Positions 1-8,552 of a stretch of 64,000 bases of DNA are shown piece after piece. The notes beneath the pieces were generated by a model. It worked only from the letters and a program-made list of their open reading frames with translations, made no database searches and was not told where the DNA came from. Every line of letters begins with the position of its first letter. Within the stretch, counting starts at the first letter, position 1. A program made the position numbers and the translations under genes. The DNA comes from Arcticibacterium sp964021845 (lineage in GTDB: Bacteria; Bacteroidota; Bacteroidia; Cytophagales; Spirosomataceae): positions 186,001 to 250,000 of the forward strand of contig NZ_CAXHZC010000007.1 of NCBI RefSeq assembly GCF_964021845.1, read 5' to 3'.

Positions 1-2604
1 CGAATCTCCTACTACAGGTCTTCCTTCTTCGTCATAAACGATTTGACCATTTATCATTTGAGGAACTAATCCAGTAATAACACCGAATGGCTGCCCTACG
101 ATATGTTTAATAAACGTAGTACGAGTTCTAGATTCTTCAAAGGTCACTTCCGTAGCTCCACCAGATAATGAAATAACCTCATTATTGTTTTTAGCAAAGT
201 TTAATGAAGTTGCCCATTCGAAACTATTTTTTCTAAATGGCACAGCATTTATTAAAACCTCTATACCCTTATTCTGTAACTCACCAATATTTACTGAGGT
301 AGAACTAAATCCAGATGCCTGTGAGATATTGGCATTAAGTATATCATTTGTTGTTTTTTGGTCATAATAACCAACATCCAATCCAAGTCTACCACCTAAG
401 AATCTCAAGTCAACACCAAATTCTAGCTCTGTTGATAAAGCAGGTTCAAGGTTAGGATTAGCAATGGTTGCTTGGTTTGCAAATTTACCCATTGATTGAC
501 CAAGGTGTTGGTTAGCATTCAAATCATAAGGCTGCGTAAGAGCATACGGTCCTAAATTACCTGTAAGACCCACTTGAGCCCATGAAGCACGTACTTTACC
601 AAAACTTAACCAATCAGGCATAGCATCTGGCAACATATCACTAAATACTAAACTTGCTCCTACAGAAGGATAAAGTATACTTTTGCCATTCAAAATAGAG
701 AACCAGTCTTGTCTAGCTGTCGCTGTTAAATAGAAATAGTTGTCATAGCCTAACTCCGCAGAACCATACAATGAATTTATCCCAGATTCCGAGAACCCAT
801 AACCATAATTACGATTATTAGCTGTAGCTAAGACATCAACAAACGGCACAGAGAACCCATTACCATTCGCAGCTATATTCTCATAAGATCCTCTCTGCTG
901 GTTGCCACCTACAAAAGCATTGACCGATATCTTACCAAAAACATCATCATAGCCTAACATAAAATCAATATTATTTTCTTGATTCTGTTGGAATGATTCA
1001 GAAATACCTCCACCAGTTTGATATCCTGTTCCTTGTGGCGTAACACTTTCTCTTTTAGTATAGTAGTTATCAGCACTTATTCGTCCTTGTAAATACAAGA
1101 AATCTGTTATGTCGTACCTTGCAGATGCAGAAGCCGTTATACGATCTCTATTAGTATTATTAGTATACTGATACGCAGAGAAATATGCATTAGAACCCCA
1201 AAAGTTAGAATATGTAGGTAAAAACTCTAAACCAGGATAACGATCTCCAGCGGCATAAAGATCTGGATCCCAGTCATCAGGAATTCGCCCTAGATTATTA
1301 GGATCTCCTTTAAAGTCCTCTACATTCACGTTAGCTGGAAGAAACCATACTGCCTGGTTCGAATTCCCTGGGGAATCAGATACTCTAGCACGGTTTTTTG
1401 TTCTCTCTTTAGAATATAAGATCTTACCAGTAACAGTAAAATTCTTTCCAAATTTAGAATTTGTTGAGAAAGAAACGTTGGTCCTGTCAAAACCTGAATT
1501 TGGTGTAATAGCATTTGACCTTAAATCTGCTAATGCTAAACGAAAGTTCTGACTACCATTACCACCAGATAAGGCAATAGAATTAGTAAGTGATTTACCC
1601 GTCTCAAAGAATTTATCAAAATTATTACCGGCATAACTATAAGGTCTTTGAATTCCATCTACGCCCATTACCTGACGCCCATCCATTTTCGGCCCCCATC
1701 CTTGACGACCCCAATCAGAAGCCTGCTGCACAGAAGTAGGTGCAGTAGCTACACCATTAACGTAGGCTCCAGAGCCATAGGTAGTTTGTAACTCAGATAA
1801 ATCATATAACTCATCTGCTACAAAATTGACGTTATAACTGACACCAACACCTTTTCTCTTTGTCCCTTTCTTAGTGGTAACATTAATAACACCATATCCA
1901 CCTCTTGAGCCGTACAAAGCTGCGGCATTTGCACCCTTTAACACAGTAATTGACTCTATATCATCTGGGTTCAAACTGGTCAAACCATCACCACCATCTG
2001 AACCACCCCATAAACCTACAGAGCCTCCTTGGCTATTATCCATTGGTACTCCGTCAATCACATATAAAGGCTGATTTTGACCTCCAAGGGATTTATTACC
2101 ACGAATAATTACTCTAGAAGAAGCCCCAGCTCCACCAGAAGGAGTAGTCACATTAACACCGGCAATACGTCCAGAAAGCGATGAACCTAGATTATTCACA
2201 CGAGCCTTAGTAAATTCTTCCCCACCTACTTCCGTAACGGAGTACTGAAGGGCCCTTTTATCTCTAGTAACACCTAAAGCGGTCACTACTACCTCTCCTA
2301 ATGTACTAGCGTCGGCAGAAAGTGTCACATTGATAACATTAGCATTACCCACCGTAATGTCCTGTGACTCAAAACCAACATAACTATAGGTTATTGTTTG
2401 ACCTTTGGTTACTGCTATGCTGTACTCGCCAGCATCATTTGTAATAGTACCATTGGTGGTACCTTTTACCGTAACATTTACCCCATAAAGCGGGGCTCCA
2501 TCATCCTCTACTACCGTACCCGTAACATTCATTGACTGAGCCATTGAATAACACGAAATAAGGGAGAAGATAAAAACTTTCCATATAGGTAGTTTTTTTC
2601 TCAT
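1..2604 (-). CDS. SusC/RagA-family TonB-linked outer membrane receptor (3' end outside window)
   Basis: Open frame read from ATG at 2604 to the left edge, 868 codons with no stop, so the C-terminal part is missing. It starts with a signal peptide (MRKKLPIWKVFIFSLISCYS, then MAQ). A carboxypeptidase-like CNA-B domain follows (GTVVEDDGAPLYGVNVTVKG), then the SusC-specific plug segment with RVIIRGNKSLGG and QPLYVIDGVP, then the start of the TonB plug (GANAAALYGSRGGYGVINV). The rest is beta-barrel. The family imports oligosaccharides or peptides across the outer membrane with a SusD lipoprotein lid. A SusD gene would be expected just beyond the left edge and cannot be seen. The substrate is unknown. 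Confidence 0.95.
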   Translation of the reverse strand, partial: MRKKLPIWKVFIFSLISCYSMAQSMNVTGTVVEDDGAPLYGVNVTVKGTTNGTITNDAGEYSIAVTKGQTITYSYVGFESQDITVGNANVINVTLSADASTLGEVVVTALGVTRDKRALQYSVTEVGGEEFTKARVNNLGSSLSGRIAGVNVTTPSGGAGASSRVIIRGNKSLGGQNQPLYVIDGVPMDNSQGGSVGLWGGSDGGDGLTSLNPDDIESITVLKGANAAALYGSRGGYGVINVTTKKGTKRKGVGVSYNVNFVADELYDLSELQTTYGSGAYVNGVATAPTSVQQASDWGRQGWGPKMDGRQVMGVDGIQRPYSYAGNNFDKFFETGKSLTNSIALSGGNGSQNFRLALADLRSNAITPNSGFDRTNVSFSTNSKFGKNFTVTGKILYSKERTKNRARVSDSPGNSNQAVWFLPANVNVEDFKGDPNNLGRIPDDWDPDLYAAGDRYPGLEFLPTYSNFWGSNAYFSAYQYTNNTNRDRITASASARYDITDFLYLQGRISADNYYTKRESVTPQGTGYQTGGGISESFQQNQENNIDFMLGYDDVFGKISVNAFVGGNQQRGSYENIAANGNGFSVPFVDVLATANNRNYGYGFSESGINSLYGSAELGYDNYFYLTATARQDWFSILNGKSILYPSVGASLVFSDMLPDAMPDWLSFGKVRASWAQVGLTGNLGPYALTQPYDLNANQHLGQSMGKFANQATIANPNLEPALSTELEFGVDLRFLGGRLGLDVGYYDQKTTNDILNANISQASGFSSTSVNIGELQNKGIEVLINAVPFRKNSFEWATSLNFAKNNNEVISLSGGATEVTFEESRTRTTFIKHIVGQPFGVITGLVPQMINGQIVYDEEGRPVVGDS

Positions 2605-2904
2605 AAAAATTAAGGTTTAAATTAATTGAATAAAATTATTTAAAGAAAAGAGTTTAAAATATCTCAAAATCCACGAGGGTTAGACATGAATTCAATCACT
2701 ATGCAAAGTTAAAACTTTTATAAGCATAGTACTATTAGTACAGGTTCCTCTTTTGACACTATTTTATCCATTTCTACGCCCCATCTTTAACTTCTAATTT
2801 CTCTATGCTAGTATCAAAGAATAGACTGAGGTTACCTAAAAGCAAATTTTTACCTTTTTTTGGAAGTGAGAAAGATGAGTATCACAGTAAAAAACTAATA
2901 CTAT

Positions 2905-2953
2905 CTAGATAACTAGAAAACAAGAAACTAGCTAATTTTCACTAGTTATCTGG
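2905..2953. repeat. CTAG-rich inverted repeat upstream of the SusC-like receptor
   Basis: CTAGATAACTAG at 2905-2916 is matched in inverted orientation by CTAGTTATCTGG at 2942-2953 (11 of 12 positions). Two more CTAG tetramers lie at 2928 and 2965, giving five in about 65 bases. It could be a regulator-binding site or a leader hairpin. Confidence 0.45.
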
Positions 2954-3100
2954 AACACTATCAACTAGCTATATCAGTTATTTATATCCTTAAAAATGAG
3001 AGCCAATTTCATAAACATTGAACCAGAAAAACATAAAAATACATGACCCATTAAGATCTCTTTAATTAGTTTAAAGACTGAAGTATGATTCAGGGGCAAT

Positions 3101-3134
3101 CAAAAGTAAACTCAACTAATGCGTTATAAGCCAA
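3101..3134 (-). promoter_or_regulatory. Candidate promoter for the SusC-like receptor, long leader
   Basis: On the minus strand TTG (3134-3132) is followed after 23 bases by TACTTTTG (3108-3101), a full match to the Bacteroidota -7 box TAnnTTTG. It would give a leader of nearly 500 bases. A closer -7 candidate, TAACTTTG (2711-2704), has no good -33 TTG. Which one is used cannot be decided from sequence. Confidence 0.4.
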
Positions 3135-3234
3135 CATAGAGAATAACCTATTTCATTTAGTCAATCTGCCGTTTATACTAATTAGATACTCAGGAATATG
3201 TATTCTTTAGTAACATTGCTACCGAAAACAAGAG

Positions 3235-4692
3235 ATGCAGATGAACTATAGACTTCTATTTTTACTATTTTTAGGTTCTTTGACCGCTTCGGCTCAAACA
3301 AAACTTTCAGGTGCTGGGGAAACCAAAACCTATACCCTCTACGAATGCATTGATTATGCTTTAGAGCACAACATCACCTTGCGTCAAAGTGAACTTGCGA
3401 TTGAAAGTAGCTCCATAAGACTTAAACAATCTCAAGCGGCAGTTCTTCCAAGCGTGAATGGTCAAATAAACGCGAACACTAACTTTGGTAGAAATATTGA
3501 CCCTTTCTCGAATGATGTAGTAACCAGTACCATTGGTACTAACTCTTTGGGAGCCGGTGCTAACATGATTTTATACAATGGCTACCGTCTAAAAAACACA
3601 ATTTTAAGAAGCGAATTAGACCTAGAGGCTGCCAGACTAGATGTAGAAACCCAAAAGAATAACATCTCTTTACAAATTGCGGTAGCTTACCTTAACATCC
3701 TATCTTCCGAAGATATGATAGAGGTGGCTAATCAGAATGTAAATGTCACTAAACTACAGCTAGACAGAACTGAAAAGCTAGTTAGAGCCGGGGCACTTCC
3801 TGAAACAAATATTTTTAACCTGAATGCTCAGCTAGCAAACGACGAACTACAACTAGTAAATGCTCAAAATGGATATCAATCCAATCTATTGACATTAAAG
3901 CAGAACATGAATCTGCAAGATTATGATGCTATTGCCATTCAGCGAGTAGAGGTACCAAACCCTTCCATGAGAATTTACCCAGAAACCCCTCAAGAGGTTT
4001 ACCAAGCAGCTCTTAACTACCTCCCAGAGGTAAAATCATCTATTATGAGAGAAAAAATGGCGGAGGTGAATATACAAATTGCCAAAGCGGTAGGCTTACC
4101 GAGTATTAGTGCTAATCTTGGCTGGGGTTCGTCCTACTCTACTATTGCAAAAAACATAATACCTGGAGCTACCGTTTATAACCCAATTGCGGTTTCTGCT
4201 GAATTTGAAGGGCAAACAATTCCGTTTGTGGTGAATTTCCCTGAGCAAAGTGTTACTAGAGAAAGTATTCCATACTTTAATCAAATTGGTAATAACCAAA
4301 ATGTCAACATTGGCGTATCGATGCAAATCCCAATATTTAATGGTTACAATAAGAAATATCAAATGCAGGCTGCTCAAATTCAAAAAAAACAGTCTGAGTT
4401 AACCACAGAAAACACTAAAGTAGGTATTCGTCAAAGTATTGACCAAGCATACATCAATATGTTAAACGCATCAAAAACTTACAGTGCCAACAGTGTTCAG
4501 GTTGACGCACTTCAAAGGGCTTTTGAAGCAGCCGATGCTAGTTATAATGCAGGTGCTTCTAATTATGTAGATTACAATTTGGCCAAAACCAACCTCGATA
4601 GAGCACTGGCAAACCAAATACAAGCAAAGTACGACTACCTTTTTAAAATTAAAATCTTAGACTTTTATCAAAACAAACCGCTAGAATTCTGA
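3235..4692 (+). CDS. TolC-family outer membrane efflux protein
   Basis: 485 residues, usual length for the family. An N-terminal signal peptide ending near TASAQ is followed by two OEP repeats. Each repeat has long amphipathic helices (for example QNVNVTKLQLDRTEKLVRAG and AFEAADASYNAGASNYVDYN) that form the trimeric periplasmic tunnel. ATG codons exist at 3235 and 3241 and either could start; both leave the signal peptide intact. It is 17 bases ahead of the HlyD gene, so the two are almost certainly co-transcribed as outer-membrane duct and adaptor of an export system. No inner-membrane pump gene lies alongside. Confidence 0.92.
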   Translation: MQMNYRLLFLLFLGSLTASAQTKLSGAGETKTYTLYECIDYALEHNITLRQSELAIESSSIRLKQSQAAVLPSVNGQINANTNFGRNIDPFSNDVVTSTIGTNSLGAGANMILYNGYRLKNTILRSELDLEAARLDVETQKNNISLQIAVAYLNILSSEDMIEVANQNVNVTKLQLDRTEKLVRAGALPETNIFNLNAQLANDELQLVNAQNGYQSNLLTLKQNMNLQDYDAIAIQRVEVPNPSMRIYPETPQEVYQAALNYLPEVKSSIMREKMAEVNIQIAKAVGLPSISANLGWGSSYSTIAKNIIPGATVYNPIAVSAEFEGQTIPFVVNFPEQSVTRESIPYFNQIGNNQNVNIGVSMQIPIFNGYNKKYQMQAAQIQKKQSELTTENTKVGIRQSIDQAYINMLNASKTYSANSVQVDALQRAFEAADASYNAGASNYVDYNLAKTNLDRALANQIQAKYDYLFKIKILDFYQNKPLEF

Positions 4693-4709
4693 TATAAAAA
4701 CTAATAGTA

Positions 4710-6095
4710 ATGAATAAGAAATCGAATAAAATATGGTGGATAGTAGGCGGCATTGCTGTGGTATTCATAGCTGCTTTGCTACTAGCCAAACAACAAGGTT
4801 GGATAGGTCAAAAGAAGGCAACGGAGGTAGAGTTTACCACAGTAACCAAATCAGATTTAGTGGAAACCGTTTCTGCTTCAGGAAAAATACAACCTGAATT
4901 AGAGGTTAGCATTACACCCGATGTTCCAGGAGAAATCATTGGCCTTTATATTGAAGAAGGCGACTCTGTCAAAAAAGGTCAACTATTGCTAAGGATTCAA
5001 CCTGAAAACTATATCTCTGTAGTAGAGCGTTTTAAAGCAGGCGTAAACCAAGCCAAAGCTTCCTCTGAACAGTCTAAGTCGCAAATAGCAAGAGCCGAAT
5101 CACAGCTACTTCGTGCCGAATTAGACTTTAAAAGACAAAAGCAACTCTTTAACGACAAAGTAGTTTCTCAATCAGAATATGAAATTTCTGAAACCAACTA
5201 TGGTGTAGCAAAACAGGACTTAGCAGCCGCGAAAGCTAATTATGAAGCCGCCAAATATGGCATAAGAAGTGCAGAAGCAAATTTGAAAGATGCTTCCGAA
5301 AACCTTCGTAAAACCAATATATATGCCCCAATGAACGGCATCGTCTCTATGCTAAATGTGGAGCTTGGGGAAAGAGTGGTGGGAACCTCTCAAATGGCAG
5401 GTACCGAAATGCTAAGAATAGCCAACCTTAACAACATGGAAGTTAGGGTCAATGTGAACGAAAACGATATAGTAAGAGTGGCGGATGGCGATAAAGCAAT
5501 TATTGACGTAGACGCTTATAGTGCAGACGACAAAGAGTTCATGGGAGTTATTACTCAAATAGCCAATTCGGCCAATGGTTCTGGAGGTTCATTATCTGCA
5601 AATGCAAACTCTACAGAAGCTGTTACCGAGTTTGAGGTAAGAATCAAGATTTTATCAGATTCTTATAAAGAACTTTTGGCTAGAAATAGATATCCGTTTA
5701 AACCTGGTATGACTGCTACTGTAGATATAATTACCGAAACTAAAACTGACGTAATAACAGTGCCAATATCAGCGGTAACTACTCGTACAGGAGAAGAAAA
5801 GAGCACAAAGTCCGAAGATAATAATGATATGGGACCTAGCTTAGGAGCTATTAAAGAAGAAACTATTTCTAAAGAAAAACCAAAAGAAATTGTCTTCATT
5901 AATGAAGCCGGAATAGCCAAAATAAGAGAAGTAAAAACAGGTATTACAGACACCGAAGCAGGAACCATTGAAGTAATAGAAGGATTAAAAGAGGGTGATG
6001 TAATCATTTCAGGCCCTTTTGTAGAAGTATCAAAAAGACTTAAAGACGGTGATAGCGTAACAGAAAAGAAAGAAGAAGAAAAAAAGAATAAATAA
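4710..6095 (+). CDS. HlyD/MacA-like periplasmic adaptor subunit
   Basis: 461 residues. One N-terminal membrane helix (about residues 8-26, IWWIVGGIAVVFIAALLLA). The first half of a lipoyl-like domain follows (GEIIGLYIEEGDSVKKGQLL, about 66-85), then a long coiled-coil hairpin (about 100-200), then the second lipoyl half with YAPMNGIVSMLNVELGERV, and beta-barrel and membrane-proximal domains. The C-terminus is a highly charged Lys/Glu tail. MacA-type adaptors join TolC to an ABC or RND pump. Here the partner pump is missing and a terminator follows at once, so the pump must be elsewhere or shared. Confidence 0.9.
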   Translation: MNKKSNKIWWIVGGIAVVFIAALLLAKQQGWIGQKKATEVEFTTVTKSDLVETVSASGKIQPELEVSITPDVPGEIIGLYIEEGDSVKKGQLLLRIQPENYISVVERFKAGVNQAKASSEQSKSQIARAESQLLRAELDFKRQKQLFNDKVVSQSEYEISETNYGVAKQDLAAAKANYEAAKYGIRSAEANLKDASENLRKTNIYAPMNGIVSMLNVELGERVVGTSQMAGTEMLRIANLNNMEVRVNVNENDIVRVADGDKAIIDVDAYSADDKEFMGVITQIANSANGSGGSLSANANSTEAVTEFEVRIKILSDSYKELLARNRYPFKPGMTATVDIITETKTDVITVPISAVTTRTGEEKSTKSEDNNDMGPSLGAIKEETISKEKPKEIVFINEAGIAKIREVKTGITDTEAGTIEVIEGLKEGDVIISGPFVEVSKRLKDGDSVTEKKEEEKKNK

Positions 6096-6113
6096 CACTT
6101 TTTGAAATACATT

Positions 6114-6146
6114 GAAAAAGAGATGGCCCCTGGTCTTCTCTTTTTT
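6114..6146 (+). terminator. Rho-independent terminator after the HlyD gene
   Basis: AAAAAGAGA at 6115-6123 pairs with TCTCTTTTT at 6137-6145, ending in a T run. It lies 20 bases after the adaptor stop codon and closes the tolC-hlyD transcript. Confidence 0.7.
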
Positions 6147-6159
6147 GCTTGTATAGAGA

Positions 6160-6167
6160 TATATTTG
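6160..6167 (+). promoter_or_regulatory. -7 box for gpsA, suggests a leaderless or near-leaderless mRNA
   Basis: TATATTTG matches TAnnTTTG exactly and ends 5 bases before the gpsA ATG at 6172, so transcription would begin at about the start codon. No good TTG -33 element is at the usual distance. Confidence 0.45.
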
Positions 6168-6171
6168 TTTT

Positions 6172-7161
6172 ATGAAAGTCACAGTGATAGGAGGAGGAAG
6201 TTGGGCTACCGCTTTAGTTAAAGTTTTAAGTGAAAACCATCAAACCAAAGTAAAATGGTGGATGAGGAATCATGATGCAGTAGAACATATTCGAAAGCAT
6301 CATCATAACCCAAAATACCTCAGTAGTATTGAATTTCATCCATCGAGAGTTAAACCATACTATAACTTAAAAGAGGCCATTAAAAACACCGACTGGGTGA
6401 TTTTGGCTGTGCCTGCTGCCTTTTTGGCGGAAGCTATTTCTTCCATCAAGAAAGAAGACCTCAAAGACAAATTCTTAGTCTCTGCAGTAAAAGGAATGAT
6501 TCCGAAAACTAATGAACTGATATCAGACTTTCTTTTAAATCAATACGACATTCCACTTTCACATCAATGTGCTATAGCTGGGCCATGCCATGCCGAAGAG
6601 GTAGCTGCAGAAAAGCAATCTTACCTTACTATAGCAGCTCCTGACTTAGAAGTAGGTGAACGATTTGCCAAGTTACTTTCTTGCAGATATGTCAACACGT
6701 CCGCCATTACAGATTTATACGGTGTAGAAGTTTCGGCTGTGATGAAAAATATAGTGGCTCTTGCCTGCGGAATAACACATGGCTTAGGAGCTGGTGATAA
6801 CTTTCAGGCAGTAATGGTTTCAAATGCCATGCTAGAAATCAAGCGATTTGTAAACCAGATAGCTCCGTTAGAAAGAGAGCTAATATCCTCCGCATACTTA
6901 GGAGATTTACTAGTAACAGCCTACTCTCAGTTTAGCCGAAATCGCACTTTTGGCAATATGATAGGGAGAGGTTATAGCGTCAAAACCGCTCAGATGGAGA
7001 TGAATATGGTAGCAGAAGGCTACTATGCTGTAAAAAGCATTTATGAAATAAACCAGAAAGCGAAAGTTGAGCTACCCATTGTAAATTTTGCTCATGCTAT
7101 TTTATACAAAAAAAACTCCTTAAAAAAGGAGTTTAATTCTTTGAAAGTAAAACTTTCTTAA
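6172..7161 (+). CDS. gpsA: NAD(P)+-dependent glycerol-3-phosphate dehydrogenase
   Basis: 329 residues, full family length. Makes sn-glycerol-3-phosphate from dihydroxyacetone phosphate in the cytoplasm, the first step toward phospholipids. The nucleotide-binding loop GGGSWATA lies at residues 7-14. Further hallmarks are VKGM, the GPCHAEEV substrate loop, the catalytic-lysine segment YGVEVSAVMKN, and DLLVTAYSQFSRNRTFG near the C-terminus. The last 50 bases of the gene contain a perfect hairpin that serves as a terminator for the opposite strand. The gene converges on the dodecin gene with a 3-base gap. Confidence 0.95.
   Translation: MKVTVIGGGSWATALVKVLSENHQTKVKWWMRNHDAVEHIRKHHHNPKYLSSIEFHPSRVKPYYNLKEAIKNTDWVILAVPAAFLAEAISSIKKEDLKDKFLVSAVKGMIPKTNELISDFLLNQYDIPLSHQCAIAGPCHAEEVAAEKQSYLTIAAPDLEVGERFAKLLSCRYVNTSAITDLYGVEVSAVMKNIVALACGITHGLGAGDNFQAVMVSNAMLEIKRFVNQIAPLERELISSAYLGDLLVTAYSQFSRNRTFGNMIGRGYSVKTAQMEMNMVAEGYYAVKSIYEINQKAKVELPIVNFAHAILYKKNSLKKEFNSLKVKLS
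7108..7134 (-). terminator. Terminator for the greA-HIT-dodecin transcript, inside the 3' end of gpsA
   Basis: AAACTCCTT (7113-7121), a four-base loop, and AAGGAGTTT (7126-7134) form a perfect 9-bp stem. Read on the minus strand it is followed by a run of T (complement of A 7108-7112). The hairpin is therefore oriented to stop the minus-strand operon while encoding gpsA residues on the plus strand. Confidence 0.7.
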
Positions 7162-7164
7162 ACA

Positions 7165-7368
7165 TTATGCATCTACCCTAAAAGACAATTTACAGATACA
7201 CCCGTAAGTAGTTACTTTCCCATCTTGTACATGTGCTTTAATATCTTCTACATATACTGAGTCTATGTTATGAATAGACTTGGAGGCAGACGTTACTGCG
7301 TTTTGGATTGCATCTTCAATACTGATTTCAGACGATGCTATTAGTTCAATTACTTTTACAATTGCCAT
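7165..7368 (-). CDS. Dodecin-family flavin-binding protein
   Basis: 67 residues, the whole length of a dodecin. Dodecins are small beta-alpha-beta-beta proteins that assemble into hollow dodecamers storing flavin. Seen here are the start VKVIELIASSEISIEDAI, the helix ending ASKSIHNI, the strand VYVEDIKAHV and the terminal strand LSFRV. At the position where classical dodecins carry the flavin-stacking tryptophan (NIRWVEV type) this one reads NIDSVYV, so flavin binding may differ; from memory this variant is common in Bacteroidota. It is last in the greA-HIT-dodecin operon, 62 bases after the HIT gene. Confidence 0.88.
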   Translation of the reverse strand: MAIVKVIELIASSEISIEDAIQNAVTSASKSIHNIDSVYVEDIKAHVQDGKVTTYGCICKLSFRVDA

Positions 7369-7430
7369 ACCTTATTATTTTAGTTTGTTATGAGATGAAA
7401 AGGTAAGAATTTTAAATCAGCAATGCCAAT

Positions 7431-7820
7431 TTAAAGCTCCTTCTGAATAGCAGCGGCTATTTCAGAAAGCTCTTCCTGTGAAATTTTAATTTTATCAGAA
7501 AAATCCATATCCGCCATGCTATTTAGAGGTATCAAATGAACATGGGCATGAGGCACTTCAAGTCCAATTACGGCTACACCTACCCTTTTACAAGGCACTG
7601 CTGCTTTGATGGCTGGCGACAAGCTTTTAGCAAAAGCCATTAATCCTAGATACAGGTCGTCTTCCATATCAAAAATATAATCAACTTCCTTTTTAGGTAT
7701 CACCAATGTATGTCCCTTTGCACAAGGAAACACATCTAAGAAGGCCAAATAATCTTCCGTTTCCGCAATTTTATGACAGGGAATTTCACCGTTAATGATT
7801 TTAGAAAAAATAGTCGCCAT
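7431..7820 (-). CDS. HIT-family (histidine triad) nucleotide hydrolase
   Basis: 129 residues. The histidine triad HAHVHLIP lies at residues 91-98 (His91, His93, His95), with the upstream family motif FPCAKGHTLVIPKKE. HIT proteins of the HinT/PKCI branch hydrolyse adenosine phosphoramidates and related AMP conjugates in the cytoplasm. The exact substrate cannot be told. It starts 11 bases after the greA stop codon, so the two are translated from one message. Confidence 0.93.
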   Translation of the reverse strand: MATIFSKIINGEIPCHKIAETEDYLAFLDVFPCAKGHTLVIPKKEVDYIFDMEDDLYLGLMAFAKSLSPAIKAAVPCKRVGVAVIGLEVPHAHVHLIPLNSMADMDFSDKIKISQEELSEIAAAIQKEL

Positions 7821-7831
7821 ATATTTTAAAA

Positions 7832-8305
7832 TTACATGCTAATATCTACAACTTCTACTTCCACAATTCCTGCTGGTGCTTGAATTTCAGCTTTGTCGCC
7901 TACAGCTTTCCCTAACAAACCTTTAGCAAAAGGAGAGTTTACAGAAATCTTTCCTTGCTTTAAATCAGCCTCTTCTTCTGCCACCAAAGTGTAAACCATT
8001 TGAGCCCCGTTTTTCAAATTCTTAATGGTAACTTTATTAAGTAAAGAAACCCTAGAATTGTCAATAGCCGACTCGTCTAAAATTCTAGCTACAGACATTA
8101 AAGTCTCCAACTTTGAAATTTCAGATTCCATGTGGCCTTGAGCATCTTTAGCTGCATCATACTCGGCATTTTCAGACAAGTCACCCTTATCTCGAGCTTC
8201 TGCTATTTGATATGCTATATCTTGCCTACCTCTCCCCTTTAAATCAGCTAACTTATTCTTTAAGTTTTCGTAGCCCTCTTTCGTGTAATATTGATATTTT
8301 GACAT
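7832..8305 (-). CDS. greA: Transcription elongation factor GreA
   Basis: 157 residues from ATG at 8305 (MSKYQYYTKEGYENLKNKL). The frame is open upstream to 8398, but those codons run through a T-rich hairpin and lack family similarity, so the internal ATG is chosen. The N-terminal coiled coil carries the acidic tip segment EARDKGDLSENAEYDAAKD, which enters the RNA polymerase secondary channel and promotes cleavage of backtracked RNA. The C-terminal FKBP-like domain ends GIVEVEVVDISM. First gene of the greA-HIT-dodecin operon. Confidence 0.95.
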   Translation of the reverse strand: MSKYQYYTKEGYENLKNKLADLKGRGRQDIAYQIAEARDKGDLSENAEYDAAKDAQGHMESEISKLETLMSVARILDESAIDNSRVSLLNKVTIKNLKNGAQMVYTLVAEEEADLKQGKISVNSPFAKGLLGKAVGDKAEIQAPAGIVEVEVVDISM

Positions 8306-8484
8306 ATATAAATCTTTTATTATGTGTTTCTTAAAAAAAAATTGCCCGCCTTCGCAGGTGGGTAAAAAAAAAGAACGGCGAAAATCGAACCGTTCCAAAC
8401 AAACATATTATGTGTTATGGAATCCTGTTCAGAGTCGCTCTTTAAATTTAAATAAGTATATCTCTTGCCTCATTTTTAATCTTT
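8306..8484 (-). promoter_or_regulatory. Long greA leader with an internal hairpin flanked by homopolymers
   Basis: If the promoter at 8491-8520 is used, greA has about 180 untranslated bases. They include an imperfect stem (8344-8351 with 8356-8363) bordered by 9-base A/T runs, so that on the minus strand a T run follows the stem. The stem has two A-C mismatches on this strand and two G-U pairs on the other, so terminator function is uncertain. It also resembles the short GC-rich palindromes scattered in Bacteroidota genomes. Confidence 0.4.
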
Positions 8485-8490
8485 ACAATC

Positions 8491-8520
8491 CAAAATTACA
8501 AATTATTCTGAGTAAATCAA
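8491..8520 (-). promoter_or_regulatory. Promoter for the greA operon
   Basis: Minus-strand TTG (8520-8518), 19-base spacer, TAATTTTG (8498-8491): both elements and the spacing match the Bacteroidota sigma-ABfr consensus. Predicted start of transcription is near 8484. Confidence 0.6.
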
Positions 8521-8552
8521 CACCCAACACAATTTTCGAATTTCATTTTTTC

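Larger units (their letters stand above)
2605..3234. other. 630-base intergenic region between divergent susC-like and tolC genes
   Basis: No convincing gene. It carries two minus-strand promoter candidates for the receptor (2704-2711 and 3101-3134) and a CTAG-rich inverted repeat at 2905-2953. No exact TAnnTTTG box was found on the plus strand for the tolC gene. The nearest is the weak TATTCTTTAG just before its start. Confidence 0.6.

Noticed and set aside
1..2604. Frameshifted or broken SusC-like gene
   Set aside because: The reading frame is continuous from 2604 to the window edge and all expected blocks are in order, so it is simply cut by the window.
5663..6112. 149-codon minus-strand frame opposite the HlyD gene
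   Set aside because: It is a mirror of the adaptor coding sequence, low-complexity (Ser/Val/Ile-rich) and without motifs.
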